Source: Ophiocordyceps camponoti-saundersi (nom. inval.)
Lineage: Eukaryota > Ascomycota > Sordariomycetes > Hypocreales > Ophiocordycipitaceae
Direction of reading: 5' to 3'
DNA: 64,000 nt
NCBI GenBank assembly: GCA_003339415.1
Contig: PDHQ01000123.1
Coordinates: forward strand, 31,534-95,533
The notes under the pieces are model-generated. The model was not told the origin of the DNA, searched no databases, and saw nothing but the letters and a program-made list of their open reading frames with translations. Made by a program: the position numbers and the translations under genes. The number at the start of each line of letters is the position of its first letter. Positions within the stretch are counted from its first letter, which is position 1. This document shows positions 39,550 through 52,240 of this stretch, one piece after another.

Positions 39550-41073
39550 CTAATTAGTAATAAGGCTAGGTTATTTTTATAATAATTATCTTTTATTACT
39601 TAAAATATAATCGGATTTAAAAAAGTAATCCTAATAGTAGCGATTATTAAAATACTAATATATTAGAAGCTATAATTATTATTTTAATAAGTTACGGATA
39701 TATTTTAATTAGTATCTAGTTAGTATTTAATAATTCGGATATCCTAATACCTAGTAATAACTTATTATAAGTTAATATCGTTTATTTATTCTTTCTTTTC
39801 GGATTTAATTTATAGTTTATAAAACCTTACTTCGATTTCGACTTAGAGTTATATTAATTTTAGATTAATCTTAATAATTACTTAGTATATTTTATTTTAT
39901 AATATTTTATAAAAGTTAAAAAAGAATCTTTTATAAAGGAATTAATTTAGTAAAATATAAAAGATAAAAATAATAAAAAGGAAAAATAAAAATAATAAAA
40001 ATAAAAAAGAAACTTTAGGACCGGAGTCCCCTAATATTACCCCTAGCGCGGACGCTAAAAAGGACGCGCCTCTCGCTAAGCTTAAAGTATAGGGCGAGCG
40101 ATATTAGCGTATTAATAATATTAGTTAGATATTAACTCGAACTTAAATAAAGATTATATTATTATTAAACTTACTTTAATATACTAATTTTTATATAAAA
40201 GTATATTATCGCTTATAAAAATAGCTAAAGCTTAAGCTAAGGCCGCTATTATAAGGATTATTTACTAAGTTAATATTAACTTATATAATATCTAAATTTA
40301 GAAAATAAGCTATATATATATTATTATAATAAATATTTACTTTTACGTAAGTATAATAAGCTATCGCTAGCTAAAATACTTATTTCTAATAAGCGTTAAT
40401 AGCTAGCTCCTATTTACTTATATAATTAATATAATTTTAATAAGGGGGCACCTTTTTTACGTCGCCGCGTTTAATTTAGTTACGCCGCGCTTAAGATAAT
40501 AGCGTAGGCGGCGGCGTAGACGCGAAAAAACTATAGTTTTTAGGTTACGCGTAACGGGGCGTAATCGAAGTTACCGCGTTTATAGGCGATAGCGTCTTAG
40601 CGCGTAAGCGGAACGAAATAGCTAATATAACGCTTAGAGCGCGGGCTACTAAAAGAGTAAGTAATAGACGCGTATATTAAAAAAGAGCTAAGTTTAGAAA
40701 TATATTAATATTTAATATAATTTTAATTTATAGCTAACTTAAGGTTAAGTTAAGATTAATATATTTTTTATATACTAATATATTATTTTATATAGCGTAT
40801 TATTATTATTAATATCGGCCTTTAACTTAGGGCTTAAAATAATAATATAATAGCTATATAGCGTAATAAGAATATAAGGGTATTACTTAGGTATAAATAT
40901 AATCCTACCTTAAAATTAGTATAAATCTTTATTATACTTAGCTTAAAATTAACTTAAATTTACCTTTAGTACGCGATAATAACGATAATAATAATAATAA
41001 TAATTAACGTAAAGGAGAAGGGAAAAAAGGGAATATAAAGCTTAGGCGCGGGGTAATTTATAGGTAAGGTTAC

Positions 41074-41483
41074 TATTAGACTTGCATAAGAATAACTAAA
41101 ATCTATATAAGTATAGAATAAAATCTATATATACTTAAGATAGGGGGAAAAGGGGTATATTATATAGGACGTGTTAAAGGGACTTAGGTAATAAGAAGTA
41201 AGGTAAGTCTTAATTATATTTTTATTATAGTATTTTAGATAAGAGCTTTAATAGACTTCTAGTTAATATCGGATTAGTTTCGGAAAAAGATTAGATTATA
41301 CTCGATCTAATATCGAGTATAGAAGAAAAGAGTATATATAAGGATATTTTATATATAAATAAACGTAGAATTCCCTTTATTTTAGAGAAGATATAAACGA
41401 ATATTATAAACTAGAAGAATTATATTTTTAATATTAATAATTACTATTAACTCCTATATATATATTATAAAGGCTAATTAATA
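41074..41483 (+). repeat. Copia-1a 5' LTR
   Basis: 410-bp LTR. It is followed by TTAATTAGTAATTAAAA, a likely RIP-altered primer-binding site also seen after the Copia-1b and Copia-2 5' LTRs. Confidence 0.88.
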
Positions 41484-42743
41484 TTAATTAGTAATTAAAA
41501 TTTAGTTAACTATAGATTAGTAAAGATAGAATAATTAACCTTAATAGTAAACTCTTATAAAAGTAACTATATAGAGGTAAGCTATAATCGATTAAAGAGT
41601 TAATAAAGGGCTATATAGGACCCTTTTTAAAACTTTTAAAAAAGCTAACCCGAATATTTTATAATATCTATCTAAAGCTAGTTCGAAAATTTACTTATAA
41701 TTATAAATACCTCTCCTAAAAATAAAATAAAACTTCTTAAATATTATAACTAGCTAACTTAGGAAATATTTAGATATATTAAGATCTTAAAATAATATTA
41801 GAATTAGTTTAACTTAAATTACTAGGATAATAATATACTAGAAGATTATAAGAACGTAGAGATAATTAAATTAGCGATAGCGAGATTTATCTTATTTATC
41901 GAAAATAATAAGTAATTTTTTAGTCTCGCTTTATTTAACCTTTTCTAACGATATTTTAACGGCTAGAAAACGAAGATATAGGAAATAGGACGAGTATTTA
42001 TAAGAGACCTTACCTAAAGCTTTCTTATAAGATAAGGAATTTATATTAGCAGATCTAAAAAACCTACCTTAAAGAAACTTAAAAAATTTCTAAATATAGA
42101 TAAACCTCCTATATAGCTAGCCTAAATATATAATAAAACCTTTTTTAAACTAAAACTTATAATCCTTATTAGATTAATATTAGAAATTAAGATAGAAACC
42201 TAAATTACTACCGTACCTACCTTATAATAGTAGATAGTACCCTAACTAGGGCCTAGCTTAAATATTAGGGATATTTAAATTTAAATTATCTCTAACCCTT
42301 AGGTATTATAACTAAATATATTATCTTAAAACCTATTAATTTAACTTACTTAATAACTAATACTATACCGATTTTAGGACCCTTAAGCTACTATTTAAAA
42401 AATATAGTCCTTACTAAATATACCTATTAAAGAACTATTAGTAAATATAGCTAAACTTAATATTAATAGCTAAAATCCTTATTTAGATATTAATATAAAA
42501 CTTTATCGATATCGATAAGAACTCTTATTAAAAATACCTTAACTTTAGAATAAACTTATACCGGACGCTTCTATTTTCTTTATACTACCCCTAATTAAAT
42601 TTCCTAATATATATATTAATTTAGAAATAATTACTTAATTTACTAAAATTTAAGATAAAAATATTATATACTTAAGCAAACTTTATAATCTTTTAAATAA
42701 TAAAGTTTATATTTTTATAAATACTTACTTTATATTAGAAATT

Positions 42744-42822
42744 ACCCTCCTAGCGTAGTAGTTAAGCGTTTAGAAATATTAGTCTCCTATAAGAGAGGTA
42801 GTCGGTTCGAATCCGGCGGAGG
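42744..42822 (+). other. tRNA-like head of SINE I (not a functional tRNA)
   Basis: It has a T-arm GTCGG-TTCGAAT-CCGGC, a B box and a 7-bp acceptor pairing except for a first-base A-C mismatch. The middle part cannot be folded into a normal anticodon arm. Because the same sequence recurs at 43984-44062 as the start of a 608-bp mobile repeat, it is called a SINE head and not a tRNA gene. Confidence 0.8.
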
Positions 42823-43352
42823 GCACGGGTATTTTTTACCCTAACTATATAGCCGGGGTACGGTCCGACCCCGGCATAACCCCGGCAGGAGTAGTAACCC
42901 TGCCGGGCTCCTTTCCTCCCTTAGCAGGAGTAGTAACCTAGCCGAGGCTTAGGTAAGGCACGGGAGGTAAGGGTATAGTTAGATAATATAAGTTATTAGA
43001 GGAATAGGTCCTTTTTAATAGCGACTATAATTTAGTAATAAAGTACGATTATAAAGTTAAGAAAAAACTATCTTCGCTATAGTATTTACTAATATATATA
43101 CCGGAATTACTTAGAACTTAAATAAAACGTGCGATAAGAAGTATAGGTACCTCTCGCTTAGGATTAGCGTAATTTCGGATACTTCCTATAATAATTAAGC
43201 TTTCCGATATAACGAAGTTAGCTTATAAGCTAGCTGAATATATTAAGTAAGGGGTTTTTCCCTAAGCACTCCGGTTTTTCCTCTCTATTAAACGATTATA
43301 TACTTAGATACTTATATAAGTTACTAGAGTAATATAATATATATATATATAT
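42744..43352 (+). mobile_element. tRNA-derived SINE, copy I
   Basis: A 609-bp insertion in Copia-1a flanked by ATTAGAAATT (42734-42743 and 43353-43362). The uninterrupted Copia-1b site confirms the empty target. The head (42744-42822) is tRNA-like: acceptor strands ACCCTCC and GGAGGGC pair apart from the first base, G to A by RIP. An A-box-like TAGCGTAGTAGTTAAGC (42751-42767) and a perfect B box GGTTCGAATCC (42804-42814) form an internal Pol III promoter. A CG-rich body with GCCGGGGT and CCCCGGCA repeats (42,850-42,970) follows, then an unrelated region. The 3' module (GGGGTTTTTCCC, CTCCGGTTTTTCC, CTAGAGTA) and an (AT)n tail end it. Anticodon and parent tRNA are not identifiable. Confidence 0.88.
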
Positions 43353-43454
43353 ATTAGAAATTTACCTATTTTATTTTTATATAATTTTTCTATATATTTT
43401 TTTAAGCTAAGTAAGATAATATTATCTTAATTATATTAACTAATTTTCTACTTT

Positions 43455-44062
43455 CTATATATATATATATTATATTACTCTAGTAACTTATATAAATATT
43501 TAAGTATATAATTATTTAATAGAGAGGAAAAACTAAAGTGCTTTAGGGAAAAACCCTTTACTTAATATATTCGGCTAGCTTATAAGCTAATTACGTTATA
43601 TTAGAAAGCTTAATCGTTATAAGAAGTATCTAAAGTTATACTAGTCTTAAGCGAGAGGTACCTATATTTCTTATTATATATCTTATCTAAGTTCTAAGTA
43701 ATTCTAATACGTATATTAGCAGATACTATAGCGAAGATATTACTTTATAATTATACTTTATTACTAGATTATAATTACTATTAAAAGGGACCTATTCTTT
43801 TAATAATTTATATTATCTAACTAATTATACCCTTACCCCGCGCCCTACCTTACCTAAGCCTTAGCCGGGTTACTACTCTTACCGAGGGAGGAAAGGAGCC
43901 CGGCAGGGTTACTACTCCTGCCGGGGTTATGCCGGGGTCGGACCGTACCCTAGCTATATAGTTAGGGTAAAAAATACCTATACCCTCCGCCGGATTTAAA
44001 CCGACTACCTCTTTTATAGGAGACTAATATCTTTAAACGCTTAACTACTACGCTAAGAGGGC
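43455..44062 (-). mobile_element. tRNA-derived SINE, copy II (inverted)
   Basis: Inverted 608-bp copy of SINE I, with its tail at 43455 and its head at 44062 (GCCCTCT on the minus strand). It is flanked by a perfect 10-bp duplication TTTCTACTTT (43445-43454 and 44063-44072), so the two SINEs inserted independently, tail to tail, 102 bp apart. The B box has decayed to GGTTTAAATCC (43992-44002). The CG-rich body and the 3' module are both retained. Confidence 0.88.
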
Positions 44063-45933
44063 TTTCTACTTTTTATAATATATATTTTTAAATATAGAAG
44101 TATTTTAATATAAATATTAACTATTTTTATTATTATATAAATTAAATATTTACTACTTACTAGATAGTTTAGACTTCGTACCTTAAAAATAAATTATATA
44201 AAGTCTTATAGAAACTTTTTAATAAATTAGATTTCTATTAGTATACTCTTAGTTCCGATTATATTAATAACGCCCTTTTATAAATAACCTTTATTAACGC
44301 TTATTAAGGCGTCCTTAAATTAGAATTTATATTTTTTAAACTTATAAAAGATACGGAAATACTTATATCTAACTTTTATTCTTTTTTAGAAATAGCCCTA
44401 ACTTATTAATCTAATAGCTTATAATATATTTAAAGCTCTTACTTATTACTATCTCCTCCTAATACTTTAAACCCCGATATTTTTTACCTTAATCGCCGAT
44501 ATTAGAAAACTATTAACTAGCCCTCGAACCGATATTATAATAATAGCGGAAATAACTTTACTTATAATCTAAGGGCTAATATTTTATAAAACCGTAAGTA
44601 TTTTATTTATAGTAAGATTAAATATTAGTTCTCTAAATATATAGAAAAGGAATATAAAATATTTAGATATTCGTTTTTAGCTTATTATACTTTTACTAAT
44701 ATAAAGGTTAATTTCGACGCTTATCTTATAGATTTCGAAAAAATAAAAAGAGTACTAAAGGAAAATAGCGATAACGGATAAATACTTTTATCTTATAAAC
44801 TTACTAAAACTCTATACTATACTTTATCGTTTATATAATTAACTTAAGTATTTTATATACCTTAAATTATAAAATTAACGGAAAACTTACTATTAATATT
44901 ACTTTAAGTAGCTAAAATATTATATTAGTTAGTATATATATATTTCCTAATAGGAGATAACCCCTATAAGCCTACGCTTATTATAGCTCCCGCTATTTAT
45001 TTTACCTTAATAGATTACTATTTTTAGATAATATTTTAAGATATTCTAATCGATACTAATATAATATCTATATCGATATCGGGTTAATCTTAATTTAAAA
45101 TATTATAGCTTTTTATACCCTTACTATCCCTTAATAAGTTTACCGCTAGCTAAGTATCTATTAAATTTAGTAAAAGTTAAACTATTACCTTTTTTAGCTC
45201 TATTTAAGTTATAACCTTAGTAGGTAAGATTATATTCTATATTTTACCTATTTAAACCCTATTCCTCTTATACCTAGTAAATATAGATTAACTAAGGATA
45301 TTTTTCCGTAATATTTTAAATTACTTTATTTACGGTATAACTAAGATCCTTATTATATATAAATAAAGTTATCCTTAGTTCTTCTTTTTACTCTTAGAAG
45401 AAATAATATTATATCTTATTAAGTAAAAGATATACTAAATTTATAGATAATTTAAGTACCTTAGCATATCCTATTTATACTAATTACTTACTTAGGCCGG
45501 ATATAATACCGATATCTAAGCTATTAAAGCTATATCTAAGGTTTATTATTAATATTAATTAAATAGCTTTACGCCCTAATAGTTTAAATTTAAGCTAAAA
45601 GATAATTATAATTTTAATTTTAAAGTTATCGTAGATATTTTTTATATTAACTAATAAGCTATCCTATACGCTATCGATTAAGCTATAGTTTTCTAAGCTA
45701 CTTAGTTTCTCCTATCTCTCTTTATAAAAAATACTTAGAATACCTTTTATATAATCTAAATTAATACTTACTTTAAACCCCCTAATATTATTCGTTATAA
45801 TACTAGAAAAAACTTCGATTTTTAGGAGTTCCGTTCTAAGGCCGCTACCTTAGGTATTATATATACCTAAGTTCTTATCGAGGTATATTAGTTAGTTAAG
45901 AAAGTTAAATAATATTATACCCCTTTTTAATAC

Positions 45934-46343
45934 TATTAGTTAGCCTTCGTAATGCGTATACGGGAGTTAATAGCAATTACTAGTACTAAAGGTATAATTC
46001 TTCTAGTTTATAATATTTATTTATATCTTTTCTAAAACGAAGGGAATTCTATTTTTACTTATATATAAAATATCCTTATATATACTCTCTTCTTCTATAC
46101 TTAATATTAGATTAAGTATAATCTAATCTCTTCCCGAAACTAATTTAATATTAACTAGGAGTTTATTAAAGCTCCTATCTAAAATACTATAATAAAAATA
46201 TAATTGAAATTTACCTTACTTTTTATTACCTAAGTCCCTTTAATATATTTTACGTAATATACCCCTTTTCCCCCTATCCTAAGTATATATAGATTTTATT
46301 TTATACCTATATAGATTTTAGTTATTCTTATATAAGTTTAATA
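45934..46343 (-). repeat. Copia-1b 3' LTR
   Basis: Exactly 410 bp, the same as its 5' partner at 51831-52240 and both Copia-1a LTRs. It keeps GTAATGCGTATACGGGAG near 45,950, less mutated than the partner. Confidence 0.9.
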
Positions 46344-49300
46344 CCGGTAACTTTTTCTTTTTCGGGAAGGGGCGATTTCTTAGCTTATATTAAGTTTAGG
46401 TATTTCTCTTTCCGGGTTATAAAGCCTTAGACTTAGATATTAAAAGTATTAATATCGATTAGGCGTTCTAACGCCTTATTTAGATTATCCTTAATTATAA
46501 CGTTTATAAAGTTATCTAAACTATTTATCTATTTAATTTCCTTAACTTCCTAGTTTTTATAGGACTTTCTTATTAATATAATATTAATTATTAATTTTTT
46601 TTTTTCGTAATCTTAAACTTTACTAGATATTTATATAGTAAGTATAAGTTAATATAGATAATAGTCTAAATTACGCTTAATCTAAGTTTAGACTAAATTC
46701 TTATTAATATTAAGCTAATAAAGATATTAATATCGAAGCTAGCTAATATCTTATATATTTCGGACGCTAATACGGACTATATTACCTTTTTATATTTTAT
46801 TAAGCTTTAGTAAATAATATTCCTAAAAAGCGTAAACTTATCTTTACTACTAATTTTTTATTTAAATATAATAATATATTTAATCTATAAAAATAAGTTA
46901 AAGTTATTCGTAAAAAAACTATTAGTAAAAATATAAAGCTTTATACTATTTAGCGGTATAATAATATATTATAGTCCTTAGTTTTAATATTTTTATTATT
47001 ATCGTAGCCTTTTATTAAGCTTCTCGTAATCTTTTCTATTTAAAAATTATTTTTAAATAGCGATAAAAAGATTATAAGTAGCTTTAAGTTAATAAATAAA
47101 AGCGATATAAGTACCTTAGGTATATTATTTAAGGTATTATTAAGCGTAATTTAGTATAAAGTAGTTAACGGGTTAAATCTTAGCTACCTAGCCTTTTTAT
47201 CGAAAGGAGATCGAACTTAGGGCGAGGTTAATTTAAGATTTATTAAAGTCCGTAATATCCTTAGCTTAGAGGATAGTCTTAAGCTTAGTGCGGAACTTAG
47301 TAGCAGTTATCTACTTATCTTTTAGTTATCTAAAAGCTTTTATACCGAGTATAAGAGTATTATTAGTTTATAAACTAATAAGCTTAAAACGCGCTTAATC
47401 GCTATATTTAATAAGGAGGTAAGTATCGAAAGTTAATATCCGTATTCGTAGCTATTAAAAATAGTAGTCTTAATAAGTCCGAAATTAGTAAATATTAGCC
47501 TTTATAATATTATATAGCGGCTTAATAACGTAGATTATAATATCTAAAAAATACCGGTCTTTTATCTTAAAAAGAAACGTGGCGATAATAGTCTTTTTAA
47601 AGTTAGATTATAATTATAGGTACGCTTAAGTAATATTATATAAGGCTAGTTTAAAGCTTAATTAAAAGGTAGCGGGGGTAAGAGTAAGAATAAGCTATTA
47701 GCTAACTTACTATATTATCGAGGATTAAGTAAAGATAATATCTTTACCCTTATTACTATAACTTATAATAATAAGCTTTAATTTTTTATATAGGTAATTA
47801 GTACTTATCTTTTTAATTTTCTAAATTATATAAGCTTTAAAAATATAAATATTACGATACTTAATAATATTATATTTTTTAAAGGAAAAGATATCGCGGC
47901 TAATAAAGTTATTAATCTCCTAAGTATTTAAAGCTTTAAAAAATTAGCTAGCTATTATAATTTTTCCTTTAGCTTAAAGCTTAAGGGATAATAATATATT
48001 ATCTTTTTCCTTTTATATTATAAAAGCGTTATCCGTAAATAGATTTCGAAGAATACGTATAGTAATCTTTAAATAAGGCGTTACTTAAGATAATATTAAA
48101 GTTAAGTTAATATTAGGAGGAGGTAAAATCGGCATCGATTCGGGGCCTTTATATAAAGGTATTAGAAAAGGGCGGATATACGTAAACCGGAAAGAATAAG
48201 GTCCGTATAGGAAATCGACGGTAATATTATAGCTATTAATAAAAAAAAGGGTATATAGTCTTATTTATTTACCGAATTCGCGCTAAACGCGAACTTAGCT
48301 ATTTAGAAATAGCTATAGAATATTAAAGATATTAGGGCTATTTCGTATAAATAGAGCGTTATAAACTATTTATTAAGTATAATATTTCTAGAGTTTAGTT
48401 ATAGCTTTCTAAATAGTAGTAGCTTATTATAAAGTAAAAAGGGTTAGAGCTAAGTTAGGGTATACGCGTAAGTAAGCTCTAAAAATTAAAAAGGTTAAGA
48501 TAAGTCTATTAGGTTTTATTATATCGTTAACTATTTTTATAGCTATTTATAAGATAGAATCCTAACTAATATTAGGTTAAAGTTTAGCCGAGATTACCTC
48601 GTAAGCATATTAAAGGGGGGCATAATATTATTTAACTTTCCTAACTAATTAATATACCTTAACGGGGACCTAGGTATATATAATACCTAAGGTAGCGGCC
48701 TTAGAATAGAACTCTTAAAAGTCGAAGTTTTTTCTAATATTATAATAAATAATATTAGGGGGTCTAAGGTAAATATCGATCTAAATTATACGAAGGGTAT
48801 TTTAAGTATTTTTCGCAGAGAGAGATAAGAGAAACTAAGTAGCTTAGAAAGCTATAGCTTAGTTAATAGCGTATAAGATAGCTTATTAGTTAATATAGAG
48901 AATATCTATAATAACTTTAAAATTAAAATTGCGGTTATTTTTTAGCTTAAATTTAAACTATTAGGGCGCGGAGCTATTTAATTAGTATTAACGATAAATT
49001 TTAAAGATAGCCTTAATAGCTTAAATATTAGTATTATATCTAGCTTAAGTAAATAGTTAGTATAGATAGGATACGCTAGGGTACTTAAATTATTTATAAA
49101 TTTAGCGTATTTTTTACTTAGTAAGATACGATATAGCTTTTTTTAAAAGTAAAAGGAAAAACTAAAGATAACCTTATTTATATATAATAAGGATCTTAAT
49201 TATATTATAAATAAGGTAATTTAAAATATTATAGAAAAATATTCTTAATTAATTTATATTTACTAAGTATAAGAGAAATAAGGTTTAAGTAAGTAAGATA

Positions 49301-51830
49301 TAAAATATAATCTTACTTACTAAGGTTATAACTTAAATAAAGCTAAGGGAGGTAACGATTTAGCCTTTACCGAATTTAATAGATACTTAGCTAGCGGTAA
49401 ACTTATTAAGAGATAGTAAGGGTATAAAAAGCTATAATACTTCGAACTAAGATTAACTTAATATTAATACGGATATTATATTAATATTAATTAAAATACC
49501 TTAGAATATTATCTAAGAATAGCGGTTTATTAAGGTAAAATAAGTAATAGAAGCTATAATAAGTATAGGCCTATAAAGGTTATCTCCTATTAGGAAATAT
49601 ATATATACTAACTAATATAATATTTTAGCTACCTAAGGTAATATCGATAATAAGTTTTCTATTAGTTTTATAATTCCCGCGGGGTATATAAAATATTTAA
49701 GTTAATTATATAAACGATAAAATATAGTATAAAGTTTCGATAAATTTATAAGATAGGAGTGCCTATCTATTATCGCTATCCTCCTCTAGTATTTTTTCTA
49801 TCTTTTTAAATTTTATAAGATAAGCGTTAAAGTTAACCTTTATATTAGTAAAAGTATAATAAGCTAGAAACGCACGTTTAAATACTTTACGTTCCTTATC
49901 TATATATTTAAAGGACTAATATTTAGTTTTACCGTAAACGAAATACTTATAGTTTTACGAGGTATCGGCCCTTAAGTTATAAGTAAAGTTATTTCCGCTA
50001 TTATTACGATATTAGTTTAAGGGCCGGTTAATAGTTTTCTAATATCGGCGATTAAGGTAAAAAATATTAGGGTTTAGAGCGTTAGGAGAAGGTAATAATA
50101 GGTAAGAGCTTTAAATATACTATAAGCTATTAGATTAATAAGTTAGGGCTATTTCTAAAGCGGAATAGAGGTTAGATATAACTTATAAGTATCTCCGTAT
50201 TTTTCGTAGGTTTAAAAAATATAAATTCTAATTTAGGGATACCTTAGTAAGTATTAATAAGGGTTATTTATAAAAAGGCGTTACTAGTATAATTAGAACT
50301 AAGAGTATATTAATAAAGATTTAATTTATTAAAAAGTTTCTATAAGATTTTATATAATTTACTTTTAGGGTATAAAGTCTAAACTATTTAGTAAGTAGTA
50401 GATATTTAATCTATATAATAATAAAAGTAATTAATATTTATATTAAAATACTTTTATATTTAAAAATATATATCGCGGAAGGTAAAAAACTAGTTAATAT
50501 AATTAAAATAATATTATCTTACTTAGCTTAAAAAAATATATAGAAAAATTATATAAAAATAAAATAGGTAAATCTCTAATATAAAGTAAGTATTTATAAA
50601 AATATAAACCTTATTATCTAAGAGGTTATAAGGTTCGCCTAAGTATATAATATTCTTATCTTAGACTTTAGTAAATTAAGTAATTATTTCTAAATTAATA
50701 TATATATTAGGAAATTTAATTAGGGGTAGTATAGAGAAAATAAAAGCGTTTAGTATAAGTTCGTCCTAAAATTAAGGTATTTTCGATAAGAGTCCTTATT
50801 AATATTAATAAAGTTCTATATTAGTATCTAAATAAGGACCTTAGCTATTAATATTAAGTTTAGCTATACTTACTAATAGTTTTTTAATAGGTATATCTAA
50901 TAAAGACTATATTTTTCGAGCGGTAGCTTAAGGGTCCTAGAATTAGTATATTATTAGTTATTAGGTAAATTAAATTAGTAAGTTTTAAGATAATATATTT
51001 AATTATAATACCTAAAAGTTAAGGATAATTTAAATTTAAGCGTTCCTAATATCTAAGCTAGGCCTTAGTTAGGGTATTATTTACTATTATAAGGTAAGTA
51101 TAGTAGTAATTTAGGTTTCTATCTTAGTTTCTAATATTAATCTAATAAAGATTATAAGTCCTAGTTTAAAAGAGGTTTTACTATATACTTAGGCTAGCTA
51201 TATAAGAGGTTTATTTATATTTAGAAGTTTTTTAAGTTCCTTTAAGGTAAGTTCCTTAGATTTACCGATATAAATTCCTTATCTTATAAGAAAGCTTCGG
51301 GTAAGGTTTTTTATAAATACTTATCTTATTTCCTATATTTTCGATTTCTAGCCGTTAAAATATTATTAGAAAAGGTTAAATAAAGCGAGATTAAAAAGTT
51401 ACTTATTACTTTTAACGAATAAGATAAATCTTACTATCGCTAGTTTAATTATCTCTACGTTCTCGTAATCTCTTAGTATATTATTATTCTAATAATCTAA
51501 GTTAAACTAATTCTAATATCGTTTTAGGATCTTAATATATCTAAATATTTCCTAGGTTAGCTAGTTATAATATTTAAGGAGTTTTATTCTATTTTCGGGA
51601 GGGGTGCTTATAATTATAAGTAAGTTTTTAAACTAGCTTTAGATAGATATTGTAAAATATTTAGGTTAGCTTTTTTAAGAGTTCTAAAAGGGGTCCTATA
51701 TAGCCTTTTATTAACTTTTTAATCGATTATAGCTTACCTCTATACGGTTACTTTTATAAAAATCTACTATTAGGGTTAATTATTCTATCCTTACTAATTT
51801 ATAGTTAACTAAATTTTAACTACTAATTAG

Positions 51831-52240
51831 TATTAGTTAGCCTTTATAATATATATATAGGAGTTAATAGCGATTACTAATACTAAAAGTATAATTCTTC
51901 TAGTTTATAATATTTATTTATATTTTTTCTAAAATAAAGGGAATTTTACTTTTACTTATATATAAAATATTCTTACGTATACTCTCTTCTTCTATACTCG
52001 ATATTAAATTAAGTATAATCTAATCTTTTCCCGAAACTAATCTAATATCGATTAGGAGTCTATTAAAGCTCCTATTTAAAATACTATAATAAAAATATAA
52101 TTAAAACTTACCTTACTTCTTATTACCTAAGTCCCTTTAATACGTCCTACGTAATATACCCCTTTTCCCCCTATCCTAAGTATATATAGATCTTATTCTA
52201 TACTTATATAGATTTTAGTTATTCTTATATAAGTCTAATA
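51831..52240 (-). repeat. Copia-1b 5' LTR
   Basis: 410 bp, bounded on the right by the target duplication AATAC. It is followed inwards by the CTAATTAGTAGTTAAAA-like primer-site remnant. Confidence 0.9.

Larger units (their letters stand above)
45934..52240 (-). mobile_element. Copia-1b: uninterrupted Ty1/copia retrotransposon inside Copia-1a
   Basis: This 6307-bp element has 410-bp LTRs at 51831-52240 (5') and 45934-46343 (3'). The perfect target duplication AATAC lies at 45929-45933 and 52241-52245. It is collinear with Copia-1a in the opposite direction and is the only complete, uninterrupted Copia here, so it gives the reference length. The RNase H C-terminus reads on the minus strand at about 46,610-46,430. 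RIP has removed nearly all CA and TG, and stops are frequent. The inverted pairing with Copia-1a gives long complementary arms around it. Confidence 0.92.

Noticed and set aside
42744..42822. Functional tRNA gene
   Set aside because: A second copy in inverted orientation continues for the same 600 bp, both have target duplications, and no proper anticodon arm folds. It is the head of a SINE.
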